From Verrucomicrobiota bacterium (GTDB lineage Bacteria > Verrucomicrobiota > Verrucomicrobiia > Opitutales > Opitutaceae): DNA of 34,315 bases. A program made the position numbers and the translations under genes. Within the stretch, counting starts at the first letter, position 1; each line of letters begins with the position of its first letter. The DNA is taken from the NCBI GenBank assembly GCA_026398065.1, contig JAPLTR010000779.1, forward strand, positions 1 to 34,315. The letters are read 5' to 3'. This document shows, piece after piece, positions 1-9,963 of the stretch. The notes under the pieces are model-generated. The model saw nothing but the letters and a program-made list of their open reading frames with translations, had not been told where the DNA came from and made no database searches.

Positions 1-738
1 GACATGGAGGCGGGGATCTTTTTCCAGCGCATCGAGTGGGTGCCGACCGGGGCGGCGGGCGTGGCGGAGCGCGAGGCGGCGGACTTCCTGGCGTTTGCGG
101 CCTCGCTCGGGATGCAGGCGCGGGTGACGCTGTCGAGCCGGCGCGCGCGCATGGTGGTCCTCGTGTCGAAGGCGGACCACTGTTTCCACGACCTGATCCT
201 CCGCTGGAAGGCCGGCGATTTCTCGGGCGACATCGTGGCCATCGCGGGCAACCACACCGACCTCGCCGAGGCGGCGCGCGGCTACGGCCTGCCCTTTCAC
301 CACATCCCGGTGACGGCGGAGACGAAGCCCGCGGCCGAGACCCGCCAGCTCGCGCTGCTCGCCGAACTGAACGCCGACCTCGTCGTGCTCGCGCGCTACA
401 TGCAGGTGCTGTCCGCGGATTTCCTCGAAAAGGTCGGCCGCCCGGTGATCTACATCCATCACTCGTTTCTCCCCGCCTTCGCCGGCGGCTAACCCTACCA
501 TCAGGCCCACGCCCGTGGCGTGAAACTCATTGGCGCGACGGCGCACTACGCCACGCGCGACCTCGACGAGGGCCCGATCATCAACCAGGACGTGGCCCGC
601 GTGACGCACCGCCACGACGTGGACGATCTCATCCGCAAGGGCCGCGACCTCGAGAAAACCGTGCTCGCGCAGGCCGTGCGCTGGCACCTCGAGGGCCGCG
701 TGCTCGTCTACGGCAACAAGACCGTGGTGTTCGACTGA
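1..738 (+). pseudogene. purU: Formyltetrahydrofolate deformylase (PurU), 5'-truncated by the window and interrupted by an internal TAA
   Basis: PurU hydrolyses 10-formyl-tetrahydrofolate to formate and tetrahydrofolate, supplying formate for purine synthesis and balancing one-carbon pools. The frame is already open at base 1, so the N-terminal ACT region is largely outside the window. Visible family landmarks are the GNH segment ('IAGNHTDL'), 'YIHHSFLPAF' with the catalytic-type histidines, and after the break '[13 protein letters not shown]', 'LDEGPII' and the C-terminal '[10 protein letters not shown]'. A TAA at 490-492 splits the frame exactly where relatives read G-(A/G)-(N/R)-P-Y-H-Q-A. 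Downstream of the stop the same frame continues with P-Y-H-Q-A, so only one or two residues are affected. The local bases fit one extra G near 483-486 plus one missing C near 493-495, i.e. two compensating single-base indels. This may be a sequencing error or a recent pseudogene. The identification is secure; functionality is not. Confidence 0.88.
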
Positions 739-867
739 GCGGAGCCCGTCCGAAGTCCTTGGGCCGCAGGGCCGAGATCCGGGGGACCCCACCCTGAAAA
801 CACGGGGATGGACACCGGCCCGGGGTTTTGCTTTTGTCCTCGGTTCCAAAGCCCAATCTCTCGCGCA

Positions 868-1554
868 ATGACCACGCCCGCCAATCCTTCCTCCCCCAAA
901 GCCGCCGGTGACGACCGCAAGCTCGTCTCCGTCGATGAGACCTACATTGCGCCCAGCTTTGAGGACAAGTTGCACCTGTTCTGGAAGAACAACGGGAACG
1001 CCGTCCTCATCCTCTGCGGCCTCGTCGTCGTCGGCATCCTCGCCAAGGGCGGCTGGGACTACCTCCAGAACCAGAAGGAACTCGACATCGAGAAGGCCTA
1101 CGCCGCCGCCGCGAACTCCGACCAGCTCAAGGCGTTCGCCGCCGCCAACCCCGAGCACTCGCTCGCGGGCATCGCGCAGCTCCGCCTCGCCGACGAAGCC
1201 TACACGGCCGGCAAGGCCGCCGATGCGCTCGCCGGTTACGAGAAGGCCATCGCGGTCATCAAGACCGGCCCCCTCGCCGCGCGCGCCCAGCTCGGTCGCG
1301 CCCTCGCGAAGTCCCTGGCCGGCAAGACGGCCGATGCGGTGACCGATCTGAAGCAGATCGCCGGCGACACCAACCTCTTCAAGGGCGTGCGCGCCGAGGC
1401 CGCCTACGCCCTCACGAGCCTCGCTGCCGAGGCCGGCAATGGCGCCGACGTGCAGAAATATTCGACCCAGCGCGCGCTGATGCTGCGCGCCAGCGTGCCC
1501 GCCCCCGCGATGCCCTCCGGCAGCGCGCAGATCAAGATCCCGGGCGCGAAGTAA
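868..1554 (+). CDS. Membrane-anchored TPR protein, YfgM/TPR_21-like
   Basis: The 228-residue product has a hydrophilic N-terminus of about 48 residues, one transmembrane segment (about residues 49-67, 'AVLILCGLVVVGILAKG'), then an Ala-rich helical domain of TPR-like helix pairs (for example 'AGIAQLRLADEAYTAGKAAD' and 'AARAQLGRALAKSLAGKTAD'). This is the architecture of YfgM/TPR_21 proteins, which associate with the Sec translocon and periplasmic chaperones in other bacteria; the role here is inferred from architecture alone. The start at 868 is chosen because the upstream extension to 808 has no family-like sequence. It follows purU on the same strand after 129 bases and ends before a palindromic repeat. 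The product is likely bitopic with the TPR part outside the membrane. Confidence 0.7.
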   Translation: MTTPANPSSPKAAGDDRKLVSVDETYIAPSFEDKLHLFWKNNGNAVLILCGLVVVGILAKGGWDYLQNQKELDIEKAYAAAANSDQLKAFAAANPEHSLAGIAQLRLADEAYTAGKAADALAGYEKAIAVIKTGPLAARAQLGRALAKSLAGKTADAVTDLKQIAGDTNLFKGVRAEAAYALTSLAAEAGNGADVQKYSTQRALMLRASVPAPAMPSGSAQIKIPGAK

Positions 1555-1625
1555 GGCGGTTCGATCCGTGCCGGCGAAAACCTTGGGGGCGTAACCGCCG
1601 CTCCCACTTTCGGAGCTGATGCGAG

Positions 1626-1695
1626 GTAGAGCGTCCGGCTTGCGGACGCCTTCGTTCGACCACCCCAAATGGCGTCTGCAAGACAGACGCCCTAC
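1626..1695. repeat. Two-armed palindromic intergenic element (REP/BIME-like)
   Basis: Arm 1 (1626-1650) and arm 2 (1671-1695) are inverted copies matching at 21 of 25 positions, beginning GTAG and ending CTAC. Each arm also folds on itself: 1631-1637 pairs with 1643-1649 (7 bp), and 1671-1678 pairs with 1684-1691 (8 bp). Two of the four differences between arms are a compensatory pair inside the self-hairpin (C-G in arm 1, T-A in arm 2). It lies between the ends of convergent genes (TPR protein and multicopper oxidase), so it may also serve as a bidirectional transcription end. It resembles the element at 6966-7050 in design. Confidence 0.75.
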
Positions 1696-1720
1696 GTTGC
1701 GATTGACGGCACGGCGTTGC

Positions 1721-3217
1721 TCAACGCACGACGATGCGCGCGGCCGCCACGTGATGCGCGCGGCCGACGTCGAGGCTCACGGTCGCGGACACCTCGCGTG
1801 GGGTTGCGCCGTTGCCGGTCGCGGGCGCGGCGGCGCCGAGTTTCTTCAGTTCCGCGAGCCAGGCCGGGCCGGTCAGCTCCAGCTCGAATTTCAGCACGCC
1901 GCCGTTGATCACGCCGAACTCCGTGGCGTTCGTGATGCGGAGTTTGCCGGCGGGGGTGGTCGCCTCGCCCGCGGCGGTGGGCCGGAATTCCGCCGTGGCG
2001 GCACCGAGTTGCACGCGGAAGGGCTGGTTGAAAATGGCATAGCCCTCGAAGGCGGTGACCGCGCCCTCCAGCCGCAGCGCGACGGTCTCGCGCCCGGGCG
2101 TGGCGCCGGGCTGCGCTTCGGCGCGGGTGAGGCGCACGGAGTGGAGCGCGGCGGGCTGGCCGAGGAAGGCCACGGCGGGCGAGCGGTCGACCCCGATCGT
2201 GTTGCGCGCGTGCACGACGAAGCGGGCGAACATCCCCTCGCGCATGTGCTCCGCGACGTGGCAGTGGTAGAGCCAGGTGCCGGGGTTGTCGGCGAGGAGG
2301 TCGGCGACCTTCATCGAGGCGGGGAGCAGCTCGACGACGTCGGTGCGGCGTCTCCCTTCTTCGGATACACGCATCCCGTGCCAGTGCGCCGTGTGCAGGT
2401 CCCGCTCGGAGCCGAGGGCGAACAGGTACCAGCGCGTGCGCTCGCCCTCGTTCATCTCGAGGCCGGGGAGGTTGCCGAACAGGCGGCCGTTGATCGCGTA
2501 GCGCGAACCCAGTTCGATGGCCTGCTGGGTCTCGGCCCAGGTCTGGCCCGCGGGGGCCGCGCCGGGGAGGCCCGCGTACTCGGCCGCCTCGAGGGCGGCC
2601 TCGTCGAGCCCGCTCTCGTCGAAGATCATGACGTCGAGGAACCACACGTAGGTGAAGGTTGCGCCCGGGGCGACCGCGGCGCCGCGCCCCGGCCCGGGCT
2701 GGTAGTAGGCGCCCTCGCTGTCCTTGTCGTACTTCACGCCGTGCGGGTGCATCGAGAGCGGTTCGGACGTGCGGTTGAGAAACGTGACCACGAGGTATTC
2801 GCCGACCACGCCCCGCAGCACGGGACCGAGGATGCCGAGACTCGGGGTGCCAAAGGCCCGCGCGCCAAACGTGGCGTCGGTGTAGGCCACGTAGCGGGTC
2901 TTGCCGGTCTGGCGGTTGGCGAGGACGGGCGGCGGCATGGGCAGGCCGCAGACCTCGTCCTTGCCGGCCGGCGCGTAGTCCCAGAGTTCGGACTCCGCGG
3001 CGATGAAGTAGCGATGGCTCCTGGCCGGGTCGGGCTTTTGCCCGAAGAACGTCCCGCCGCGGTCACCCGTCTCGACGGTCGTCGTGGGCCGGATGGGTGT
3101 GCGCTCGACCGGCGGTGCTGCGACGGGTTGGGCTGAGGCGGTGGCGGGGCCGGGGCCCAGCAGCCCGAGGGCGAGGGCTGCGCAGACCGCAGGGCGGGGG
3201 AGAGGCGGAAAAATCAT
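1721..3217 (-). CDS. Secreted multicopper oxidase-domain protein, apparently lacking one copper-ligand motif
   Basis: Multicopper oxidases couple substrate oxidation to reduction of O2 at a T1 copper and a T2/T3 trinuclear centre. The 498-residue product starts with a signal-peptide-like segment (residues 1-30, ending 'ATASAQ'). Copper motifs seen are MHPHG (156-160), H-T-A-H-W-H (275-280) and the C-terminal H-C-H-x3-H-x3-G-M (318-329). The fourth expected motif, H-x-H of the 'WLYHSH' type, should lie between the first and third. Instead 'FTYVW' (188-192) runs directly into 'FLDVMIFDES' (193-202), which in relatives I remember is separated by several tens of residues containing that motif. 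The frame is intact, so this looks like an in-frame deletion at about 2639-2644. A C-terminal domain of about 150 residues (341-498) follows the last copper motif. It is convergent with the TPR gene. Oxidase activity is doubtful as read. Confidence 0.85.
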   Translation of the reverse strand: MIFPPLPRPAVCAALALGLLGPGPATASAQPVAAPPVERTPIRPTTTVETGDRGGTFFGQKPDPARSHRYFIAAESELWDYAPAGKDEVCGLPMPPPVLANRQTGKTRYVAYTDATFGARAFGTPSLGILGPVLRGVVGEYLVVTFLNRTSEPLSMHPHGVKYDKDSEGAYYQPGPGRGAAVAPGATFTYVWFLDVMIFDESGLDEAALEAAEYAGLPGAAPAGQTWAETQQAIELGSRYAINGRLFGNLPGLEMNEGERTRWYLFALGSERDLHTAHWHGMRVSEEGRRRTDVVELLPASMKVADLLADNPGTWLYHCHVAEHMREGMFARFVVHARNTIGVDRSPAVAFLGQPAALHSVRLTRAEAQPGATPGRETVALRLEGAVTAFEGYAIFNQPFRVQLGAATAEFRPTAAGEATTPAGKLRITNATEFGVINGGVLKFELELTGPAWLAELKKLGAAAPATGNGATPREVSATVSLDVGRAHHVAAARIVVR

Positions 3218-3406
3218 GGAGTGCGGCGCGGTGTGGACATCGACGTGGTGTCTGACGGCGCAACCGCCGCCAGGCAGCCGGAAAAGTGCCGGTTTGCCGG
3301 GAATTCACAATGCCAGCCATGACCCGTCGCGTGGCACCGCCGGACCCGTGCCCGGGAAGGAGCTTCCGGGCGTAGGGCGGATCCGGATACGTCTGCGCGG
3401 CGGAGA

Positions 3407-3640
3407 TCAGCCGCCCTCAGTGGCGCCAGCGACTTGATCCACTCGTGGGCAACCCTTGGCGAGCAAGACGAAGCTGCCCAGCAGGGTGCCGGCGATGAAG
3501 ATGATCGTGAAGTAGGTCTTTGCGCGCCGGATCCGCCGGTCGCTGCGCGCGCGATGGCGCTGCTCCGCCCGGGAGGCGTCGTGGCGCGAAAGCTTTTCTC
3601 CGAGGGGATGGGAGGTAGAGCCCGGGGGGATGGCGTCCAT
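3407..3640 (-). CDS. Small single-pass membrane protein, hypothetical
   Basis: This 77-residue ORF has a basic, Arg-rich N-terminal half (residues 14-40, with 'RAEQRHRARSDRRIRRAK') followed by one clear hydrophobic segment (about 42-62, 'TYFTIIFIAGTLLGSFVLL') and a short tail. The pattern of positive residues before a membrane span suggests a bitopic inner-membrane protein with its N-terminus in the cytoplasm. I do not recognise a family. No good ribosome binding site is visible before the ATG at 3640, so a shorter start is possible. It lies upstream of, and on the same strand as, the multicopper oxidase with a 189-base gap, so co-transcription is possible but not shown. Confidence 0.5.
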   Translation of the reverse strand: MDAIPPGSTSHPLGEKLSRHDASRAEQRHRARSDRRIRRAKTYFTIIFIAGTLLGSFVLLAKGCPRVDQVAGATEGG

Positions 3641-3662
3641 TGGGTGGAAGGACCGATGAAAT

Positions 3663-3693
3663 CCCCCTCGTGCACTGTCAATGGACGAGGGGG
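3663..3693. other. Perfect 9-bp hairpin in a gene-free stretch
   Basis: Bases 3663-3671 (CCCCCTCGT) pair with 3685-3693 (ACGAGGGGG) around a 13-base loop. No T-run follows on either strand, so this is not a canonical intrinsic terminator. It sits just upstream of the minus-strand small membrane protein. The rest of the gene-free stretch 3641-4136 contains no convincing ORF, RNA gene or repeat that I can see. Confidence 0.5.
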
Positions 3694-4136
3694 CAATTCG
3701 GTTGCGAATGACCTAGGGGCTCGGAGGCAGGGGGTTGCCCTACACGCCGGGGGAAGGTCCTCCGCGAGAGGTGAGAGCGCTCCCGGTCGGGCGTTGCGGT
3801 CGGTTGGGAGAAATCCTGGCGGGTCGCAGCGGGCCCAGGCGCACGCGGCGCAGCTGACAATGACCGGCGCCCGATCCCCCGGTGCCTGACGCAGGTCTGA
3901 GATGGACCTCTCGTGATGATCCAGAGGCGCGGGTGCCACGGGGCCATCGATCATGCCGCGGATGCCTTCGCCGTCACCGGGGGTCGGCCAGAATCAGTCT
4001 CAGCGCGACGGGCGTCGGGTTCGGCGCCCGCTGCGTTCTCAATTTCGATAAGTCCGTGCGGTGTGGACCACGTTCCTTCCCGCGCGCCGGCAGAATCGCT
4101 CAAGCGATGCTCGCCGGGGCGTAATTGAAGGAAAAA

Positions 4137-4213
4137 TGGTCGGGGCGATAGGATTCGAACCTACGACCTCCTGGTCCCAAACCAGGCGCTCTACCAGGCT
4201 AAGCTACACCCCG
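4137..4213 (-). tRNA. tRNA-Pro (anticodon TGG)
   Basis: Read on the minus strand, the acceptor stem pairs CGGGGTG (4207-4213) with CGCCCCG (4141-4147). The D-arm contains AGCCTGGTAGAGC. The anticodon stem CCTGG/CCAGG encloses the loop TTTGGGA, giving anticodon TGG. The T-arm contains GGTTCGAATCC. The terminal CCA (4137-4139) is encoded in the DNA, preceded by discriminator A. Length is 77 bases with no intron. UGG reads CCN proline codons, mainly CCA and CCG, depending on modification. Confidence 0.95.
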
Positions 4214-4467
4214 AAGAGTCGAGAGAGGACGGGCGAAGCGGCGGCGTGTCAATGGCGGCGTGCGGCACGGGACGGACAGCGTGGGAGAGGGCGACGGCAA
4301 AGGGCAGGTTAGTTGCGTCGGGCAACGGGGTTGGGGACGCGGAGGGGAGGCGCGATTTTCGTTCAAGTAATCGCCCGGTTGGACCGATTTCTGCGAGGGC
4401 ATTGTGAATAATCTCTGCTTGCCTCGCCCTCCGATAGTGCTTCTTGTTCCCCTTCACATTTCTATCC

Positions 4468-4998
4468 ATGGATACCATTTCTCGCGAAAATAACAGCATG
4501 CTTCCCGTCGGCGGCATCGTCGTCGGCGTCATCGGCTTGCTGCTGGGTGGCATCGCCCTTCTGCAAATTCAGACGGTCAAGAAGACCCTCACTGAACACC
4601 AGCTGAAGGTCGACTTGGTGGATGGAATCAAGTCCCAGGCCGAGGCCGCTGCGGCCACGGCCGACAAGGCCGACAAGAATGTCACCGGCCTCCGTGGCGA
4701 GACCGTCAAGGCGTTCAATGACGTCGGTGAGGCCATCGGCCAGATCCGCGGCAGCATCGCCAAGATCGAGGATGGCCTGAAGAAACCCGCTCCCGTTGTC
4801 GAAACCAAGGGTGGCAAAAAAGGCGGCGGTCCCGTCGTCGCCGGTCCCGGCGAATACGTCGTCAAGGCGGGCGACACCGGCGTGAAGATCGCGAAGGCCA
4901 ACGGCGTTTCGCTGTCTGACCTGCAGGCCGTCAATCCCGGCGTGAACTGGACCAAGCTCGCGGCCGGCAACAAGGTGAAGCTGCCCGCCAAGAAATAA
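4468..4998 (+). CDS. LysM-domain envelope protein with N-terminal membrane anchor
   Basis: The 176-residue protein has one transmembrane segment (about residues 14-34, 'GGIVVGVIGLLLGGIALLQI'), a charged Ala/Lys-rich helical stretch likely to form a coiled coil (about 35-110), a Lys/Gly/Pro linker, and a C-terminal LysM domain (about 131-175: 'YVVKAGDTGVKIAKANGVS' and 'NPGVNWTKLAAGNKVKLP'). LysM binds N-acetylglucosamine chains, so the protein probably tethers the membrane to peptidoglycan. The ATG at 4468 is preferred to a TTG at 4444, because the product then opens with a plausible cytoplasmic tail. It is monocistronic: tRNA-Pro lies upstream on the other strand, and a strong terminator follows immediately. 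Confidence 0.85.
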   Translation: MDTISRENNSMLPVGGIVVGVIGLLLGGIALLQIQTVKKTLTEHQLKVDLVDGIKSQAEAAAATADKADKNVTGLRGETVKAFNDVGEAIGQIRGSIAKIEDGLKKPAPVVETKGGKKGGGPVVAGPGEYVVKAGDTGVKIAKANGVSLSDLQAVNPGVNWTKLAAGNKVKLPAKK

Positions 4999-5024
4999 TT
5001 TTCGTCGCGCCCCGCGCGATTTTG

Positions 5025-5065
5025 AAATGCCTCCTCGCCCCGCGGCTCGGAGGCATTTTTGTTTT
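5025..5065 (+). terminator. Intrinsic terminator after the LysM gene
   Basis: A perfect 10-bp stem (AAATGCCTCC at 5025-5034, GGAGGCATTT at 5049-5058) encloses a 14-base loop and is followed by TTTTTGTTTT. It lies 27 bases after the LysM stop codon and just before the NUDIX start at 5072, separating the two transcripts. Confidence 0.9.
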
Positions 5066-5071
5066 CTCTCC

Positions 5072-5662
5072 ATGAGCACCCCCTCCGCCTCCGGCCCTGC
5101 GCGCTGGGCACGACTCGGCCAGACCACGCAGGCGACCACCCGCGTGCTCGATCTCCTGAGCGTGCGCTACCGCCATCCGGTGCGCGGCACGGAGAAAAGT
5201 TTCGTCGTCGTGCATCCGTCGGACTGGTGCAACGTCCTCGCACTCACCCCGGATGGCCGGCTAGTGCTGGTGCGGCAGTTTCGTTTCGGGATCGACGAGT
5301 TTTCCCTGGAGATTCCGGGCGGCGTGATGGAGGCGGGCGAGGACCCCGTTGAGGCGGGCCTGCGGGAACTGCGCGAGGAGACCGGCTACACCGGGCAACG
5401 CGCGCGGCTGCTCGGCAGCGTCCATCCCAATCCCGCGATCCAGTCCAACCGCTGCCACTTCGTGCTCGTCGAGGAGGCCGTGCAATCCGCCCCGCTGGAG
5501 TGGGATCCGGACGAGGAGATCGCGGTCACCACGGTGCCGGTGGACGAGGTGCTCGCGCACGCGCGCGCCGGGGGCATCACGCATGCGCTCGTGCTCAACG
5601 CGCTGTTCCTCTTCGAGCCCCACTGGCGCGCGCGGTCGGGACTCTCTGGGCCGGTCGTTTGA
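5072..5662 (+). CDS. NUDIX hydrolase, ADP-ribose pyrophosphatase-like
   Basis: NUDIX hydrolases cleave nucleoside diphosphates linked to another moiety. The 196-residue length and the fold order match the ADP-sugar pyrophosphatase group. The complete NUDIX box G-x5-E-x7-R-E-x-x-E-E-x-G-Y is at residues 84-106, with the Mg-binding REL-REE residues intact. Upstream, 'LVLVRQFRFGIDEFSLEIPGG' (65-84) is the typical strand leading into the box for ADP-ribose pyrophosphatases. The start at 5072 directly follows the terminator and avoids an N-terminal extension that would overlap it. The next gene, an adenylate-forming enzyme, starts 40 bases after the stop, so the two could be co-transcribed. Substrate specificity cannot be fixed from sequence. 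Confidence 0.9.
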   Translation: MSTPSASGPARWARLGQTTQATTRVLDLLSVRYRHPVRGTEKSFVVVHPSDWCNVLALTPDGRLVLVRQFRFGIDEFSLEIPGGVMEAGEDPVEAGLRELREETGYTGQRARLLGSVHPNPAIQSNRCHFVLVEEAVQSAPLEWDPDEEIAVTTVPVDEVLAHARAGGITHALVLNALFLFEPHWRARSGLSGPVV

Positions 5663-5702
5663 CTTAGCCTGGCGCCGCGTTTATCTGACCGCTTCCACCA
5701 CG

Positions 5703-6962
5703 ATGTCCGTCCCCACTTTTGCCAACTCCCCTGAGACCCTCGGTTCTGCGCCCGCGGGGTTTGTGCCGGTGCCGTTGGAGCAGGAAGTGCGGAAGATCTA
5801 CGACCGCAGCCCGCTCTATCGCCAGCGCTTCCCGTTGCACGCGGAGCCCTTGCAGTGGTCGTGCTACCGCGAGATCCCGGCGCTCTCGAAAAAGGAGATC
5901 GTCGAGCGTGGGCACCAGGCCTTCTTCGCGGACTACGCGGTGATCGAGCGCGGCCTGACCGACCGGAAATTCGAGTACGAGAGCACCGGCGGCACCACGC
6001 AGTCGCCGATGACCGTGATCATGGAAGAAGGCTGGTGGAATGCGCAGACCGAGCGCGCCTACCGCGCCTCGCCCATCCTGCGCCAGTTTGCGGGCCGCCA
6101 GTACCGCAAGTGCGTCCTCGCCCCCGTCGGCTGCTCGAGCAATCTCTGTCCCTACGAGGATCATCCGTTTCCGCACCGCTACTTCGACGGCGTGGTTTAC
6201 CTCAATCTCTCGAGCGACCCCTTTGCCTTCCCCGAAGGCGAGTGGGATCGCATCGTGCGCGAGCTGCAGGCCACGAAGCCCGAGGTGATCGAGGGCGAGC
6301 CCGTGTACCTTTCCCTCCTCGCCCGCGCGGCGAAGAAGCGCGGCGTGACGGTCCCGAGCGTGAAGGCCGTGATCCTCACGTACGGCAAGGCCAGCACCCA
6401 GCACGGGAAGCGCATCGCGGAGGTGTTCCCCGCGGCCCAGGTCGATCTCTACGGCTCGACCGAGGCCGGCTACCTGTTCGTCGGCGAGGCGTTTAAGGAC
6501 AATTCCCAGTTGATCGACGCCAACGCCTTCATCGAGCTCGTGCCGTGGCGCGCGGACCTGCCCGACGTCTTTCAGATCTACGTGACGACGCGCGACCGCG
6601 AGGCGATGCCCCTGCTGCGCTACCACACCGGGGACATCGTCCAGAAGTTTCCGACCGGCTTCCGCCTGCTCGGCCGCGAGGGCAACCTCTACTTCCGCGG
6701 CGACGGGTCGCTGGTGTCGCCGACCGATGTCGATGCGGCGCTGCCGGCCAGCTTCACCTGCTGGCATTACTCGCTGGTCCAGACGAGCGAGACACGCTGG
6801 GATTTTCACTACGTGGCCGACGAGACCGCGAACCACCGCGAGGTCGAGGGTGCGCTCGCCCGCCTGATCGGGGGCGGCGCCCGCGTCGCCGCCTTCCGGC
6901 GCAAGTTCATCGCGCCGGCCGCGAGCGGCAAGTTCGCCCTGCTCAAGCCCTTGGCCCGCTAA
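5703..6962 (+). CDS. PaaK-like adenylate-forming enzyme (phenylacetate-CoA ligase family)
   Basis: Members of this family activate an aryl or acyl carboxylate with ATP to an acyl-AMP, usually before transfer to CoA. The 419-residue protein carries the ATP-binding loop 'STGGTTQSP' (residues 94-102), and around residue 250 the 'YGSTEAG' motif that contacts the adenylate. A later 'LLRYHTGD' segment matches the AMP-binding hinge region and has the conserved aspartate. The C-terminal subdomain is short, and 'GREGNLYFRGDGS' resembles the PaaK-type C-terminal lobe. The start at 5703 gives a product of normal family length. The gene follows the NUDIX gene closely. The natural substrate is unknown: the neighbours do not form a phenylacetate pathway, so the family name should not be read as the function. 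Confidence 0.8.
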   Translation: MSVPTFANSPETLGSAPAGFVPVPLEQEVRKIYDRSPLYRQRFPLHAEPLQWSCYREIPALSKKEIVERGHQAFFADYAVIERGLTDRKFEYESTGGTTQSPMTVIMEEGWWNAQTERAYRASPILRQFAGRQYRKCVLAPVGCSSNLCPYEDHPFPHRYFDGVVYLNLSSDPFAFPEGEWDRIVRELQATKPEVIEGEPVYLSLLARAAKKRGVTVPSVKAVILTYGKASTQHGKRIAEVFPAAQVDLYGSTEAGYLFVGEAFKDNSQLIDANAFIELVPWRADLPDVFQIYVTTRDREAMPLLRYHTGDIVQKFPTGFRLLGREGNLYFRGDGSLVSPTDVDAALPASFTCWHYSLVQTSETRWDFHYVADETANHREVEGALARLIGGGARVAAFRRKFIAPAASGKFALLKPLAR

Positions 6963-6965
6963 GGT

Positions 6966-7050
6966 GGTAGGGACGTCTCTCCGAGACGTCCGCGGGGACC
7001 GGCGTGGCAGGCAACCCGCGTGGAGGACGCCTCGGAGAGGCGTCCCTACC
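6966..7050. repeat. Two-armed palindromic intergenic element (REP/BIME-like)
   Basis: Arm 1 (6966-6991) and arm 2 (7025-7050) are inverted copies matching at 24 of 26 positions, with outer ends GGTAGGGA and TCCCTACC. Each arm is itself a perfect 9-bp hairpin with a 3-base loop: 6971-6979 with 6983-6991, and 7025-7033 with 7037-7045. The only two differences between arms form a T-A versus C-G pair in the arm hairpins, i.e. a compensatory change. It starts four bases after the stop of the PaaK-like gene. Confidence 0.85.
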
Positions 7051-7065
7051 GCATCCCCGGCCCGT

Positions 7066-7100
7066 CGGCGGCCGAAGGGCCCTAATGGCTTCGGCCGCCG
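7066..7100 (+). promoter_or_regulatory. 12-bp hairpin in the region upstream of sdhC
   Basis: CGGCGGCCGAAG (7066-7077) pairs perfectly with CTTCGGCCGCCG (7089-7100) around an 11-base loop. There is no T-run after it on the plus strand, so a simple terminator is unlikely. It lies 136 bases before the sdhC start and may be a transcript-end structure for the upstream gene or a leader element. The short AT-richer run that follows (about 7112-7140) is the most likely place for the sdh promoter, but I could not fix -35/-10 boxes. Confidence 0.45.
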
Positions 7101-7235
7101 CCCTGTGTCCGCCTTCTAAAAAAGGTTAGACTCGCTAATTGTGCGTGCGTTGGGGCAGGCACCCCTTTACTTCGTCGGGCTGGTATTCGATTTTTATCCC
7201 GCCTTGCCCCTCATTCCCACCAGCGCTTTTTTGCG

Positions 7236-8003
7236 ATGAACCTCGTTGGCTCCTTCTTTCTCTCCACCATTGGACGAAAAATCATCATGGCCCTCACCGG
7301 CGTGATTTTGATCGGTTTTGTCGTCGGCCATCTGGTGGGCAACCTCCAGATCTTCTCCGCGCCGGACAAGATCAACGGCTACGCCCACTTCCTCCAGTCG
7401 CTCGGGCCGCTCCTCTGGCTCGTTCGCCTCGGCCTCCTGGCCTGCGTGGGCCTGCACATCTGGGCCGCCGCCGCGCTCACGCTGGATAACAACCGCGCCC
7501 GCACCACGCCCTACGGTTTCAAGCACACCATCCAGGCCACGCTGGCCTCCCGCGCGATGCGCTGGACCGGCTTCGTGGTCCTCGCGTTTCTGATCTATCA
7601 CCTCGCCCACTTCACCGTGGGTGCGGCGCAGGCCAAGACCTTCAAGACCAACCTCGCCGAGTACACGATGACGGGCGAATACCACATCGCGGGCGTCCCG
7701 GTCGTGGCCGCCGGCGCCAAGGTCCATGACGTGCACAGCATGGTGATCCTCGGTTTCCAGAGTCCCGTCGTCTCGCTCTTCTACATCATCGCGGTCGGCC
7801 TGCTCGCAATGCACATCCTGCACGGCTTCGACAGCATGTTCCAGACGCTCGGTCTGCGGTCGAATAAGTGGTCCGGCGCCCTTCGCGCGGTCTCCATCGC
7901 CCTCTGTCTCGCGTACTTCGTCGGCAACCTCGCCATCCCCGGCGCGGTGCTCGCCGGGAAACTCCAGCCCCGTTCCGAAGTCCGCGCCGCCGCTCAACGC
8001 TAA
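7236..8003 (+). CDS. sdhC: Succinate dehydrogenase cytochrome b558 subunit
   Basis: This is the membrane anchor of complex II, holding haem b and passing electrons from succinate to the quinone. The 255-residue length and about five hydrophobic spans (beginning near residues 15-35, 60-85, 105-130, 165-190 and 210-235) match the single-subunit b558 type of Bacillus and epsilon-proteobacterial enzymes rather than the two-subunit SdhC/SdhD type. Histidines inside or beside the spans ('VVGHLVGN', 'VGLHIWAA', 'IYHLAHFTV', '[11 protein letters not shown]') are the candidate haem ligands. It is first in a tight sdhC-sdhA-sdhB operon, with 20 bases to sdhA, and no sdhD follows, as expected for this type. 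Confidence 0.93.
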   Translation: MNLVGSFFLSTIGRKIIMALTGVILIGFVVGHLVGNLQIFSAPDKINGYAHFLQSLGPLLWLVRLGLLACVGLHIWAAAALTLDNNRARTTPYGFKHTIQATLASRAMRWTGFVVLAFLIYHLAHFTVGAAQAKTFKTNLAEYTMTGEYHIAGVPVVAAGAKVHDVHSMVILGFQSPVVSLFYIIAVGLLAMHILHGFDSMFQTLGLRSNKWSGALRAVSIALCLAYFVGNLAIPGAVLAGKLQPRSEVRAAAQR

Positions 8004-8023
8004 ACCTTTCGCCTCCCCACGCC

Positions 8024-9943
<1,920 letters not shown>

Positions 9944-9963
9944 GGCCCCAATCTTCACCCGCC

